From positions 654,337-718,336 of the forward strand of contig NZ_RCUY01000002.1 of NCBI RefSeq assembly GCF_003667575.1: a stretch of 64,000 nt of DNA, read 5' to 3'. A program made the translations under genes and the position numbers. The notes under the pieces were generated by a model that saw nothing but the letters and a program-made list of their open reading frames with translations, ran no database searches and was not told the DNA's origin. Shown here piece after piece: positions 48,401 through 57,769 of this stretch. How positions within the stretch are numbered: the stretch's first letter is position 1; every line of letters starts with the position of its first letter. The DNA is from Mycetocola lacteus (GTDB lineage: Bacteria > Actinomycetota > Actinomycetes > Actinomycetales > Microbacteriaceae).

Positions 48401-50500
48401 ATGACGACCGTCGAACAATCCGCCCCGGCGACGCCGGCATCCCGGTGGCACCCGCGCCGCTGGTTTGAGACCGTTCGCCGGCTGCCCTTCAGCTTCGGTC
48501 TGATCGCCGTCGTGCTGTTCCTGGGGGCCACCACCGGTGCCCTCTGGGATCCCTTGCGTCACCGCCACTGGTTCCACCTGGTGGCCTACGGTGTGCCCGC
48601 ATTCGATGCCGGACACTGGTGGACCCTGATCACCGGAATGTTCTGGGCGGCCCACCCGGCAATGTACGTGTGGTTCCTGATTCTGGTGCCGTTCTCGCTG
48701 ATCCGCCTGGAGCTGCGTCGCGGCTCCGGTGTGGCCGCCGGGTACTTCATTTTCGGCCAGCTGGCGGCGGTGCTCACCAGCGCACTCTTCCTCTCAATCT
48801 TCTCCGATCTGGGCTGGGAGTGGGCCGATAATCTGGCCACCACGGTGACCGTGGGCATGATGCCCGGACTCTTTGCCGCGCTGACCGCGACCATCAACAG
48901 CCTGCCCGATCCCTGGCGCAGCCGGGGCCGGATGATCCTCATCTATGTGGCCGCGATCGGCGTCCTGTTCCTGGGCATTCTGCCCGCGCTACTCAACGCC
49001 GCGGCAATCATCATCGTGCTGGCGATGGGCACCCGCCGCCGCAAGCGCGCCCCCAGTATTCATGAGCGTCGCTTCACCACGTTTGTCACCATCCTGGGCC
49101 TCGGCGCGATCCAGCTGATCCTCACCGTGGTGCGCACCCACGGGCCCTTCGGCGACACCTCGCTGCTTGAGGGTTCCTGGGGCCACGCGGTCGTGAACGC
49201 GCTGATCATCCTGGTGCTGGCCAACGGGCTTCGCACCGGCCGCCGCCTGGCATGGGTGCTGGCCCTCGGCCTCTCGCTGATCAACATCCTGGCCGGCCTG
49301 TCCTTCTTCCTGATCGTGCAGACCAGCATTCCCGAGCTCGAAGACATTCGCGCCTACGCCAGTAGCACCAACGTGACGATCGCCGACGGCGTGCTGTGGC
49401 TGATCTTCTTCATCTACCTTCTGGTGGCCCACGGCGCCTTCACCGTGCCGTTCCGTCGCCGCCTGCCCGGTGGTGGCGGCGGCAATGAGCGCAGCGTCCG
49501 CGAGGTTCTGCGCGAGAGCGGCGGCGGGACCCTGTCCTGGATGACTACCTGGCCCGGAAACCGACACTACTTCAGCCCGACCGGCCGCGGCTTTGTCACC
49601 TATCAGGTGCATGCCAAGACCGCGATCGCGCTGTCCGACCCGATCGGACCGGTCGCCGAACGCACCGAGACCGCCCGTCAGTTCATCGCCTCGGCCGAGA
49701 AGGCCGGGTTTGTGCCCTGCTTCTTTGTCGCCAGTGAGGCCCTGCGCACCGAATCGCTGCCCACCTGGCGTTCCCTTCAGGTCGCCGAGGACACGATCAT
49801 CGATCTGCCCGGCCTGGCCTTTACCGGCAAGCGCTGGAACTCGGTGCGGACCTCACTCAACAAGGCCGACCGCGAGGGCGTGACCTTCCGCCTGACGCAC
49901 CTGTCCGAGGAGCCGCGCAAGGTTCAGCAGCAGGTGCGTCAGATCTCCGAAGCCTGGCTCGGGGATAAGGGCCTGCCCGAGATGGGCTTCACCCTGGGTG
50001 GTGTCGATGAGGCGCTGGATCCCTCGGTCCGCCTGGCCCTGGCCTATAACGCCGAGGGGGAGATTGATGGGTTCCTGAGCTGGCTTCCGGTGTACGGCGA
50101 AAACGGCACTATTCACGGCTGGACCCTCGACCTGATGCGGCGCCGCGAGGGTGGGTTTGGTCCGGTGATGGAGTATCTGATCGGTCGTTCGGCCCAGGAA
50201 TTCTCCGCCGAGGGTGCGATGATCGCGTCCCTTTCCGGTGCGCCGCTGGCCCACCTGGGTCAGCGTGGCGGCAACATCATCGACAACCTCCTGAGTGGGC
50301 TGGGAGAAGCCATCGAGCCGCTCTATGGATTCCGCTCGCTGCACGCGTTCAAGCGCAAGTTCAACCCGCGCTACGAGCCGGTCTACCTGCTCTACCGCGA
50401 CGAGGGAGACCTCGCACGGATCGGACTGGGCCTGGGTCGCGCGTTCCTCCCGGATGCCACAGTGCCGTCGCTGGTGCGCAGTCTGCGCGCCCCGAAATAA
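48401..50500 (+). CDS. MprF/LysX-like membrane protein with rhomboid-like N-terminus and DUF2156 domain
   Basis: A 699-residue two-part protein. Residues about 20-360 contain roughly eight membrane helices; the first part (FDAGHWWTLITGMFWAAHPA, then LIRLELRRGSGVAAGYF) resembles a rhomboid-fold core but lacks an evident GxSG catalytic serine. Residues about 390-690 are a DUF2156 (GNAT-like) domain as in lysyl-phosphatidylglycerol synthetases (YFSPTGRGFVTYQVHAKTAI, TGKRWNSVRTSLNKADREG, MRRREGGFGPVMEYLIG). A role in aminoacylating or otherwise modifying phospholipids is likely; specificity is unknown. ATG 48401 has a GAAGGGG site. Confidence 0.83.
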   Translation: MTTVEQSAPATPASRWHPRRWFETVRRLPFSFGLIAVVLFLGATTGALWDPLRHRHWFHLVAYGVPAFDAGHWWTLITGMFWAAHPAMYVWFLILVPFSLIRLELRRGSGVAAGYFIFGQLAAVLTSALFLSIFSDLGWEWADNLATTVTVGMMPGLFAALTATINSLPDPWRSRGRMILIYVAAIGVLFLGILPALLNAAAIIIVLAMGTRRRKRAPSIHERRFTTFVTILGLGAIQLILTVVRTHGPFGDTSLLEGSWGHAVVNALIILVLANGLRTGRRLAWVLALGLSLINILAGLSFFLIVQTSIPELEDIRAYASSTNVTIADGVLWLIFFIYLLVAHGAFTVPFRRRLPGGGGGNERSVREVLRESGGGTLSWMTTWPGNRHYFSPTGRGFVTYQVHAKTAIALSDPIGPVAERTETARQFIASAEKAGFVPCFFVASEALRTESLPTWRSLQVAEDTIIDLPGLAFTGKRWNSVRTSLNKADREGVTFRLTHLSEEPRKVQQQVRQISEAWLGDKGLPEMGFTLGGVDEALDPSVRLALAYNAEGEIDGFLSWLPVYGENGTIHGWTLDLMRRREGGFGPVMEYLIGRSAQEFSAEGAMIASLSGAPLAHLGQRGGNIIDNLLSGLGEAIEPLYGFRSLHAFKRKFNPRYEPVYLLYRDEGDLARIGLGLGRAFLPDATVPSLVRSLRAPK

Positions 50501-50506
50501 CCCGCA

Positions 50507-50567
50507 GTCCCCAACGCAGAAACCGCGCCGTGGCCCCGTGCCCCGGCGCGGTTTCTGCGTTGGGGAC
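50507..50567 (+). terminator. Long hairpin after the MprF-like gene
   Basis: A 24-bp perfect inverted repeat (GTCCCCAACGCAGAAACC onward) with a 13-base loop lies 6 bases after the stop. There is no T tract. It is only 24 bases before the next start, so it may partly insulate the helicase gene. Confidence 0.65.
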
Positions 50568-50591
50568 GGGGGTTGCTGCAAGACTGGGGGC

Positions 50592-52718
50592 ATGTCCACG
50601 AGCCCGATCGAAGCCGAAGCCCGCGCCATCCTCGCCGATTTGACCGGCGTTCCGGATGCCCACTTTCACGAGGGCCAGTTTGAGGCCATCAGCACCCTGG
50701 TCGATGCGCGGCGCCGCGCGTTGGTGGTGCAGCGTACCGGTTGGGGCAAGTCTGCCGTCTACTTCATCGCGACCCTGCTGCTGCGTCGCCGCGGCGCCGG
50801 ACCCACGCTGCTGGTTTCGCCGCTGCTCTCGCTGATGCGCGATCAGGTGGCGGCGGCCGCCCGGGCCGGGGTGCGCGCGGTCGCGATCAACTCGGCCAAT
50901 GCGCACGAGTGGGACGATGCCCGCCAGGCCCTGGCAAATGACGAGGTCGACGTCCTGCTGGTCTCGCCCGAGCGACTGAACAACCCGCGCTTCCGCGACG
51001 AACAGCTGCCCGCCCTGATGGGGCGGATCGGCCTGCTGGTGATCGATGAGGCCCACTGTATCTCCGACTGGGGTCACGACTTCCGTCCCGACTATCGCCG
51101 GATCGCCGAGCTGATTCGTGCCCTGCCGGCCAACCTGCCCGTTTTGGCCACCACGGCCACGGCCAACGCCCGCGTGGTCACCGACATCGAGGAGCAGCTG
51201 GCCGTGGATGCGGGTGGCGTGGTCACGATCCGCGGGTCGCTGGCGCGTGCCTCGCTGCGCCTCGGCGTCCTGGAGCTGCCGGACTCACGTGCCCGCTTGG
51301 GCTGGCTGCTCAGTCATCTGGGGGATCTCCAGGGCAGTGGCATCATCTACGCGCTGACCGTCTCGGCGGCCGAGGATACCGCCCGGCTGCTGCGCGATGC
51401 CGGGCACAATGTGCGCGCCTACACCGGCCGGACCGACACCGATGAGCGTGCCGAGTCCGAGCTGATGCTCAAGAACAACGAGCTCAAGGCCCTGGTGGCC
51501 ACCAGCGCGCTGGGGATGGGCTTCGACAAGCCCGACCTGGGATTTGTGGTGCACCTCGGCGCCCCGTCCTCCCCGGTGGCCTACTACCAGCAGGTGGGTC
51601 GTGCCGGTCGCGGAACGGACCGCGCCGATGTACTGTTGCTGCCCGGAAGCGAGGACCGCGAGATCTGGCGCTACTTCGCGACCGCCTCGATGCCGGATGA
51701 GGAGCGGGCCCGCGCGGTCCTGGAAGCGCTCGGCTCCGATCCGATTTCCACCCCCGCGCTGGAGGCTCGGGTGAATATCCGACGCACCCCGCTGGAGCTG
51801 CTGCTCAAGGTCCTGGACGTGGACGGCGCCGTGCACCGGGTGACCGGCGGCTGGGTCGGGACCGGCCAGCCCTGGACCTACGATGCCGACCGCTACGCCC
51901 GGATCGCGCGGGCCCGCCTGGACGAGGAGGCGTCGATGATCGAGTATCAGCGCACTACCGAGTGCCGGATGGCGACCCTGCAACGCGACCTGGACGACGA
52001 TACCGCGGCGCCCTGCGGTCGCTGTGACCGGTGCACCACCGCCTGGTATCCCTCCTCGATCAGCGAGCAGGCGGCCACCGAAGCCGCCGGTTCTCTGGAT
52101 CGGGTGTCGGTCGAGATCGAGCCGCGCCGTCAGTGGCCCACCGGCGCCGACCGCCTGGGCATCACCCTGGACGGCGCCGCCGTGCGTGGCAAGATTCCCG
52201 AGGCCCTGCGCGCCGAACCCGGGCGCGCGATCGCCCGACTCACCGACCTCGGCTGGGGCGGGACCCTCCGCGAGATTTTCGCCCCGGGCACCCCGGATGC
52301 GTCGGCCAGCCCGGCACTGCTCGGCGCCGCGATTCGTGTGCTGGCCACCTGGGGGTGGAGCGCGCGACCGGTCGCCGTGGTGTCGGTCCCCTCGCGCTCG
52401 CATCCGCAGCTAGTGGACTCTGTGGCGCGCGGCCTCGCGGGTGCCGGCAAGCTACCGTATCTGGGTTCGCTTGAGCTCGTGAACGGTGGCCCGCGCGGCA
52501 GCGCCGGCGGCAACAGCGGCTATCGCCTGGCCGGGGTCTGGGACGGTTTCACCGTGGGACCCGACCTCATGGCACACCTCGCGCAGGTTGGGCCCGGCCC
52601 GATCCTACTGGTGGATGATCGGGTCGACAGTCGGTGGACCCTCACGGTCAGCGCCCTCGCGCTGCGTCGGGCCGGTGCCACCGCGGTGCTGCCCTTCGCG
52701 CTGGCCATCGTCGCCTAG
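50592..52718 (+). CDS. RecQ-family ATP-dependent DNA helicase
   Basis: A 708-residue superfamily 2 helicase. Walker A TGWGKSA (49-55), the DEAH box DEAHC near residue 152 followed by ISDWGHDFRPDYRRI, and motif VI YYQQVGRAGRG identify a RecQ type. The zinc-binding region has CGRCDRC near residue 475. The 220-residue C-terminus is longer than the usual RQC/HRDC and no HRDC is evident; it contains a phosphoribosyltransferase-like pattern (GPILLVDDRVDSRWTLT) at the end. It unwinds forked or recombination DNA 3' to 5'. Confidence 0.9.
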   Translation: MSTSPIEAEARAILADLTGVPDAHFHEGQFEAISTLVDARRRALVVQRTGWGKSAVYFIATLLLRRRGAGPTLLVSPLLSLMRDQVAAAARAGVRAVAINSANAHEWDDARQALANDEVDVLLVSPERLNNPRFRDEQLPALMGRIGLLVIDEAHCISDWGHDFRPDYRRIAELIRALPANLPVLATTATANARVVTDIEEQLAVDAGGVVTIRGSLARASLRLGVLELPDSRARLGWLLSHLGDLQGSGIIYALTVSAAEDTARLLRDAGHNVRAYTGRTDTDERAESELMLKNNELKALVATSALGMGFDKPDLGFVVHLGAPSSPVAYYQQVGRAGRGTDRADVLLLPGSEDREIWRYFATASMPDEERARAVLEALGSDPISTPALEARVNIRRTPLELLLKVLDVDGAVHRVTGGWVGTGQPWTYDADRYARIARARLDEEASMIEYQRTTECRMATLQRDLDDDTAAPCGRCDRCTTAWYPSSISEQAATEAAGSLDRVSVEIEPRRQWPTGADRLGITLDGAAVRGKIPEALRAEPGRAIARLTDLGWGGTLREIFAPGTPDASASPALLGAAIRVLATWGWSARPVAVVSVPSRSHPQLVDSVARGLAGAGKLPYLGSLELVNGGPRGSAGGNSGYRLAGVWDGFTVGPDLMAHLAQVGPGPILLVDDRVDSRWTLTVSALALRRAGATAVLPFALAIVA

Positions 52719-52728
52719 CATCAACACA

Positions 52729-52765
52729 ACGGGCCCGTAACCCCACTCAGAGGTTACGGGTCCGT
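52729..52765 (+). terminator. Terminator after the RecQ-like helicase gene
   Basis: ACGGGCCCGTAACC pairs with its complement, with one G-T wobble, around a 9-base loop, and TACTGTTTT follows. It lies between convergent genes and reads as an intrinsic terminator on the plus strand. Confidence 0.75.
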
Positions 52766-52774
52766 TACTGTTTT

Positions 52775-54346
52775 CTAGGCCGAGGCTGGGGCCGCGAATT
52801 CCTCCGGGACCAGGAATCCCTCATCCAGCAGTTCGCGCAGACGGGGGAGCAGCTCGGCCCCGAGGGCCGCCTCATCCACCTCCAGGAGCTGAGCGATCGC
52901 CGCCACGAGCACACCCACCTCCAGGGTTCCATCGCTCGCCCCCACGATCGCCGCAAGTCCGGTGTCCAGGTCCACGGTGCGACCAAATCCGGCACCCTGA
53001 TGCAGGGTCATGACGGAGGGATCCTCATTACCCGGCCAGTAGTGTCGCTCCTCGGTCACGTCCCCGCTCACCCGGAGAGCCTCGGCGCCCAGTGCCGCGT
53101 CGTCGCGGGCAGCCTGCCAGTCACGAGCCGCAAGCACCTGACCGACGTGTGCTCCCAGGGCACCGGATACCCGGCTGGCCACACGCTCGAAGCGTCGCCA
53201 GGGTGCCAGTCCCTGGTCGCCGCGGCGAAGCAGTACATAGCCGAAGCCAATGCCGGTGGTGGCTCGGCGATCGAAGTCATCCAGCCAGGCCCCGCACAGG
53301 CGCTCAAACTCGGGATCACCGGGGCGGGTGCCTCCGTCGCGAATCCAGGTTTCCGCGTAGCGCACCGGATCCTGGCGCTCACGCTCAAGCACCCAGGCAT
53401 CCACGTCGGCATCTAACCAGCCGCGAATCCGATCAAATGCATCCTCGTCGGCGCGATACTCCCAGTTCCCCAGCATCTGCACAATCCCGCCGGGGACAAG
53501 AAAGCGCGGCGCCGTCTCGATCATCTCGCGCACGATATCGTCTCCCTCGCGTCCCCCGTCACGGTACTCATACTCGGGAGCACCGGCGTCGCGCGGAGTA
53601 ATCACAAACGGCGGGTTCGACACAATCCGGTCAAAGCGTTCTTCGGCTACCGGTTCAAACATATTCCCCAGGCGGAATTCGATGCCCTGCGCCTGATTGA
53701 GGTCGGCATTGAATTGAGCGATATCGAGCGCACGCTGGGAAATGTCCGTCGCGATCACGCGTTCGGCGTGACGGGCCAGGTGGAGCGCCTGAATGCCGCA
53801 TCCGGTTCCGAGATCCAGAGCCAGCGAGATCGGCTCGGGGATGATCAACCCGGCCAGGGTGCGGCTCGCACCGCCGACGCCCACCACATGGTCCGCGCGC
53901 AGCGCACCACCCACGATGAGTTCACCCAGGTCGGCGGCGAGCCACCAGTCAACCGACTCGGCGCCGTCGGTAAAGGCATAGGGCCGCAGCTCAAGCTGGG
54001 CACGCACCACCCCGACCTCAACCCGCACCAGCGCGAGCGCCTCGAGACCGGCCACGCCGGTTTCGGGGAACGCGCTCTCGACCTCCGCGGCGGTGCAGGA
54101 CTGACCCAGCACAAACAGTCGCGCGCAAATCACACGGGCAAACGTCGGGTCGCTGGGGTCGTCGTCGCGGGCGATCAGCAGCCGCTGGATCGGCAGGGTG
54201 TTACCGCGAACGAGGGCGGCATCGGCATCCTCACCCCAGAGCGCGAGCAGGCTCGCGGTGCGGTAGTCGGCGCGGAGAAGGTCGGCGCGCAGGGCGTCGA
54301 TGAGTGCTGGATTTTGCTGGAGAGTCACCCACCCATTCAACGCCAT
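52775..54346 (-). CDS. SAM-dependent methyltransferase (HemK-like), long C-terminal domain
   Basis: A 523-residue protein. Residues 1-160 form a helical N-terminal domain (LIDALRADLLRADYRTASLL). Residues about 165-330 are a class I methyltransferase fold with motif I LDLGTGCGIQALHLA and the NPPF motif (IVSNPPFVITPRD) that methylates planar nitrogens. Residues about 345-523 are a separate acidic C-terminal domain of unknown function. The NPPF motif suggests N-methylation of a glutamine or of a base; the target is not evident. The whole architecture recurs in actinobacteria (DUF7059-like N-terminus). Confidence 0.82.
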   Translation of the reverse strand: MALNGWVTLQQNPALIDALRADLLRADYRTASLLALWGEDADAALVRGNTLPIQRLLIARDDDPSDPTFARVICARLFVLGQSCTAAEVESAFPETGVAGLEALALVRVEVGVVRAQLELRPYAFTDGAESVDWWLAADLGELIVGGALRADHVVGVGGASRTLAGLIIPEPISLALDLGTGCGIQALHLARHAERVIATDISQRALDIAQFNADLNQAQGIEFRLGNMFEPVAEERFDRIVSNPPFVITPRDAGAPEYEYRDGGREGDDIVREMIETAPRFLVPGGIVQMLGNWEYRADEDAFDRIRGWLDADVDAWVLERERQDPVRYAETWIRDGGTRPGDPEFERLCGAWLDDFDRRATTGIGFGYVLLRRGDQGLAPWRRFERVASRVSGALGAHVGQVLAARDWQAARDDAALGAEALRVSGDVTEERHYWPGNEDPSVMTLHQGAGFGRTVDLDTGLAAIVGASDGTLEVGVLVAAIAQLLEVDEAALGAELLPRLRELLDEGFLVPEEFAAPASA

Positions 54347-54428
54347 TTCCGGCGGCGAACGAAACCACCGGGGCGCTAACCTGCTTGACCGGTGTCGCTA
54401 CAAGAGTTGTGGTAACCGTACTGAGAAG

Positions 54429-54902
54429 TTAGCGCTTGACGAGGACTGCAGTGGCGTTATCGGGTGCAAAATCAAAGTCCACGGCCACCGACTCACCCGC
54501 CAAAACACCGGGCAGCCAGTATCGTGCGTCGTCCCACATGAGGTCGAAGGGAACCTCTTCAACCGGGACCCATCGGGCGTCCAGCTCGGCCGTGGCGATC
54601 GGCTCACCCCGGTGATCGCGCGCGCTAAACACCCAGGAACGCTGACTCCACTCGGTTCGGGACGGGAAGCGATAGTCGATGTAGCCATGAGCACGGAGGT
54701 CTTCCGGCGCCACAACCAGGCCCACCTCCTCGAGCACCTCGCGCACAATCGCCCGGGTCGGGGTTTCGCCCGGCTCGAGTTTTCCACCGGGTGCAACCAC
54801 CCGCCCCTGGCCGAGTCCGCGGCGCTTTTCCCCCAGCAGAACCTCATCCCCGCGTGGCGTGGAACGGATCAAATAACACACACAAACTTCTGGGAGTTCC
54901 AT
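54429..54902 (-). CDS. NUDIX hydrolase (MutT/8-oxo-dGTPase-like)
   Basis: A 157-residue NUDIX enzyme. The NUDIX box runs from G39 to L62 (GGKLEPGETPTRAIVREVLE, then EVGL) with the catalytic REVLEE glutamates intact. Similarity to MTH1-type 8-oxo-dGTP diphosphatases is suggested by length and the C-terminal WDDARYWLPGVLAGESV, typical of oxidised-nucleotide sanitising enzymes. It is divergent from the 118-residue unknown gene. Confidence 0.88.
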   Translation of the reverse strand: MELPEVCVCYLIRSTPRGDEVLLGEKRRGLGQGRVVAPGGKLEPGETPTRAIVREVLEEVGLVVAPEDLRAHGYIDYRFPSRTEWSQRSWVFSARDHRGEPIATAELDARWVPVEEVPFDLMWDDARYWLPGVLAGESVAVDFDFAPDNATAVLVKR

Positions 54903-54978
54903 CTAATCAGGCTATCGTGCCGCACGCGGCCCGATCATTGCGTACCCTTGTTCGGGGACATCCGCTAAAGGAGCACTC

Positions 54979-55335
54979 ATGCGAACCACCGCCAACGACC
55001 TGATCAGGCTACGCCGCGACGCCACTCTCGAGCGCGCGGTGCTGATCGAGGCGCACGCACGCGCCGGCGAGGACCCGCACGACTTTATCCCCACCCTTCC
55101 CACCATTGACGAGCTGGTGGTCACCGAGCTGCGCAATTCCGAGATCGACGACCGTGGGCTCACCGCCCAGTACATCCTTGCGCGCATGGCGGGGGCGAGT
55201 TCCCGCCCCGAGGCCGCACTGCACGCCGCCGATGCCGACCGAGTGGAGCGCGAAATTCTGCGTGAAATCGGCCTGATTCACCCCGAACTGGCCCGTACCG
55301 TGTGGAGCATGCTCGGCCGCCTCGACGCCGCATGA
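54979..55335 (+). CDS. Small hypothetical protein upstream of DUF6049
   Basis: A 118-residue, mostly helical, charged soluble protein (RLRRDATLERAVLIEAHARA, then HDFIPTLPTIDELVVTELRN). It has an AAAGGAG ribosome site and a normal GC-rich composition, so it is probably a real core gene. No family or motif was recognised. It sits between the NUDIX and DUF6049 genes, near the conserved murJ-trx-par cluster. Confidence 0.7.
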   Translation: MRTTANDLIRLRRDATLERAVLIEAHARAGEDPHDFIPTLPTIDELVVTELRNSEIDDRGLTAQYILARMAGASSRPEAALHAADADRVEREILREIGLIHPELARTVWSMLGRLDAA

Positions 55336-55486
55336 GCATTTTGTCCCCGGGTCACGGTGTATCGGCACCCCGCTATGCCCCGGCGAGGCCCGGGTTCCCG
55401 GCGGTGCGGCGCACCGCCGATGCTCAGCCTCAGCCCGTAGAATCAATTGTTATGTCGTGCGCCCTGTGGCACGCCTGAGACTGCCT

Positions 55487-57769
55487 ATGACACGATTTCG
55501 CCCCCTGAAGCGCACGCGCACCGCACTCATCGCCGCACTGACGGCCATGGGTGTGCTGAGTGCGCCGCTGGCCGCGCAGGCCGTGACGATCCCGGCCGCG
55601 CCCCCCACAAGCATTACCGTGAAACAGGAACCCGCCGCGGCTCCCACCGAGGGCGCCGCGGTTTCGCTTACCCAGTCCTCTCCGACGATCGCGCCGGATG
55701 GAACGATCACCTTCACCACCACGATCACCAATTCCACCGATTCTGCCCTGGCGGCGGGCAAGGCGACGCTCAGCTCCGGGCCACTCCCGCTGTCCACGCT
55801 GGAACAGTTCACCGGCTGGTTTGACCGCTCGATTGATGTGCGTTTACCCTACGCGCTGGCCTCGGTTTCGGTGCCTGCGTTGGCACCGGGGGAGAGCTTC
55901 ACCACCGACCCCGTCACACTGACGGCGGAGCAGTTGGAACTACATTCCGTTTATGGAAATTACGCCGTTCGCGCCTACTACGTGACCGGCCCGGAGATTT
56001 CCGAGGCTCGCACCAGCGTCCTGTTTGATCCCGGCACCGGAGCCACCACAGGCGGCTTGGCCATTGCCGTGCCGATCACCGCGCCGCCCAGTAGCGCGGG
56101 CCTGATTCCGGTGGAATCACTGACCGAGTGGACGGCGCCGGGAGGCATCCTGAGTCGTGAATTGGACGCCGCGCTGGATCGTCCGGTGACCCTGGCTATT
56201 GACCCGATGATTCTGGCCTCGATTCGCAGCCTGGGCACCACGGCCCCGGAATCTGCCACTAACTGGCTTAATCGGTTACAGAACGCCTCGAACCCCAGTT
56301 TTGTCCTGCAATACGCCGATGCAGACGCCGCCCTGCAGGCCCAGGCCGGAGCCGAGGCCCTGCTCGCACCGACCTCTCTGTCTTACGGATTGCTCCCGGC
56401 AAATTTCCCACCCCCACACGATTCCACGCAGGGTTCGAGTTCGACGCCCGAGACGTCCGACCTCCCCACCCTTGACCAGCTCACCGCATGGCCCGCCTCC
56501 GAACAGGGGATCGTATGGCCCGGATCCGACTCGGTCAAAGCCGCCGATCTGAAGGTCATCACCGCCTCCGGTGGGCACACCACGCTGCTCGATGGCTCGG
56601 CGCTCGAACCGGAAAAGGCCTCGACCCCCGGCGCGCATCGCACGGTGGACGGCAACGACGTACTCGCGGCCGAGCCGACGCTTACCAAGCTGATTCAGGA
56701 TCTGGTTCACCCGGGATTGGACGGTCAGCCCGGCGCCGATCTCACGCACATTCGCGCGGCCTTTGCCGCGTTGGCCACCGAGCGCGGGGCCGATCAGCGT
56801 TCATACCTGGTGACGCTTCCGCGCGGATGGGCGGATACCGCCGTCAATCTCGACGCGGCAATCGCCCAGCTTTCGACCATTCCCGAAACCCACATCGTCT
56901 CGCTGGACACCCTCCGCGCCCAGCCCGCGGTCGAGGGAACCCTCGCGGAACACTCGGTCCCGGGCGAGCGGGTAAAGGCCGCAAAACTCCTTCTGCAGCG
57001 CGAACAGGACCTCAACCGGTTTGCCGGTGCCCTCGAGGATCCGGCCCTGCTTACCGGACGCGAGCGGGCGCAGCTACTCTCGCTCTTTGCCGTGGCCTGG
57101 CGCGACCAGGGATCCGCCTGGAATGGCGCGGTGACCGAACACGATGAGCAAACCACCGCGACCCTGGGCGGCATCACGCTGGCCCCCACCACTCAGTTCA
57201 ACATGGTGAGTTGGCAGTCAAACCTAGGATTCTCGGTGCGCAATGATCTGCCCTATACGGTCAAGGTCACCCTGGACGTGGAATCCGACAACCTGCGTCT
57301 GGCTATCGACTCCTCGGTGACCCGCGAAATCAAGCCGTTTGCCACCGAAAAGTTCACGGTGCCGGTGCGCGCGCGCATCGGTAACGGGCAGAGCACCCTC
57401 TCACTGAGTCTGCACGCGCCCGACGGAACACAACTGGGGGCGGCCAGCTCGGTGCGCGTCAACGTGCGGGCCGACTGGGAGATCATTGGCTCGGTTGCGC
57501 TGGGGAGCCTGGTGTTCCTGCTGCTGGCCGGTGGGCTGTTCCGCACCATTCGCAAGCGGCGCCGCGGTGCGGTAGACCCCGCACCCACAATCGAAACCAG
57601 CGATTCGGCCCAGGATGCGCAGTCAGATCCTGATGCGCAGGCTGCCGCGGATGCTGAGCCTGCCTCGAATGTGGGCGCCGACCCAGACGCTGCGACACGC
57701 TCAGACACTCAGGCCGACCCGGATGCCGGCCCCGATTCACTCCCCGAAAAGGCCCCCACACATGGCTAA
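55487..57769 (+). CDS. DUF6049 family secreted membrane-anchored protein
   Basis: A 760-residue protein of the actinobacterial DUF6049 family (Rv3909-like). A signal peptide ends near PLAAQA (about residue 37). A large extracytoplasmic region follows with Ig-like beta strands and a central alpha/beta part. A single transmembrane helix near residues 665-690 (IIGSVALGSLVFLLLAGGLF) is followed by a basic then acidic Asp/Ala-rich cytoplasmic tail. ATG 55487 or GTG 55457 may be the start. The gene overlaps murJ by 8 bases, matching the mycobacterial DUF6049-murJ arrangement; a role in envelope assembly is likely but untested. Confidence 0.85.
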   Translation: MTRFRPLKRTRTALIAALTAMGVLSAPLAAQAVTIPAAPPTSITVKQEPAAAPTEGAAVSLTQSSPTIAPDGTITFTTTITNSTDSALAAGKATLSSGPLPLSTLEQFTGWFDRSIDVRLPYALASVSVPALAPGESFTTDPVTLTAEQLELHSVYGNYAVRAYYVTGPEISEARTSVLFDPGTGATTGGLAIAVPITAPPSSAGLIPVESLTEWTAPGGILSRELDAALDRPVTLAIDPMILASIRSLGTTAPESATNWLNRLQNASNPSFVLQYADADAALQAQAGAEALLAPTSLSYGLLPANFPPPHDSTQGSSSTPETSDLPTLDQLTAWPASEQGIVWPGSDSVKAADLKVITASGGHTTLLDGSALEPEKASTPGAHRTVDGNDVLAAEPTLTKLIQDLVHPGLDGQPGADLTHIRAAFAALATERGADQRSYLVTLPRGWADTAVNLDAAIAQLSTIPETHIVSLDTLRAQPAVEGTLAEHSVPGERVKAAKLLLQREQDLNRFAGALEDPALLTGRERAQLLSLFAVAWRDQGSAWNGAVTEHDEQTTATLGGITLAPTTQFNMVSWQSNLGFSVRNDLPYTVKVTLDVESDNLRLAIDSSVTREIKPFATEKFTVPVRARIGNGQSTLSLSLHAPDGTQLGAASSVRVNVRADWEIIGSVALGSLVFLLLAGGLFRTIRKRRRGAVDPAPTIETSDSAQDAQSDPDAQAAADAEPASNVGADPDAATRSDTQADPDAGPDSLPEKAPTHG

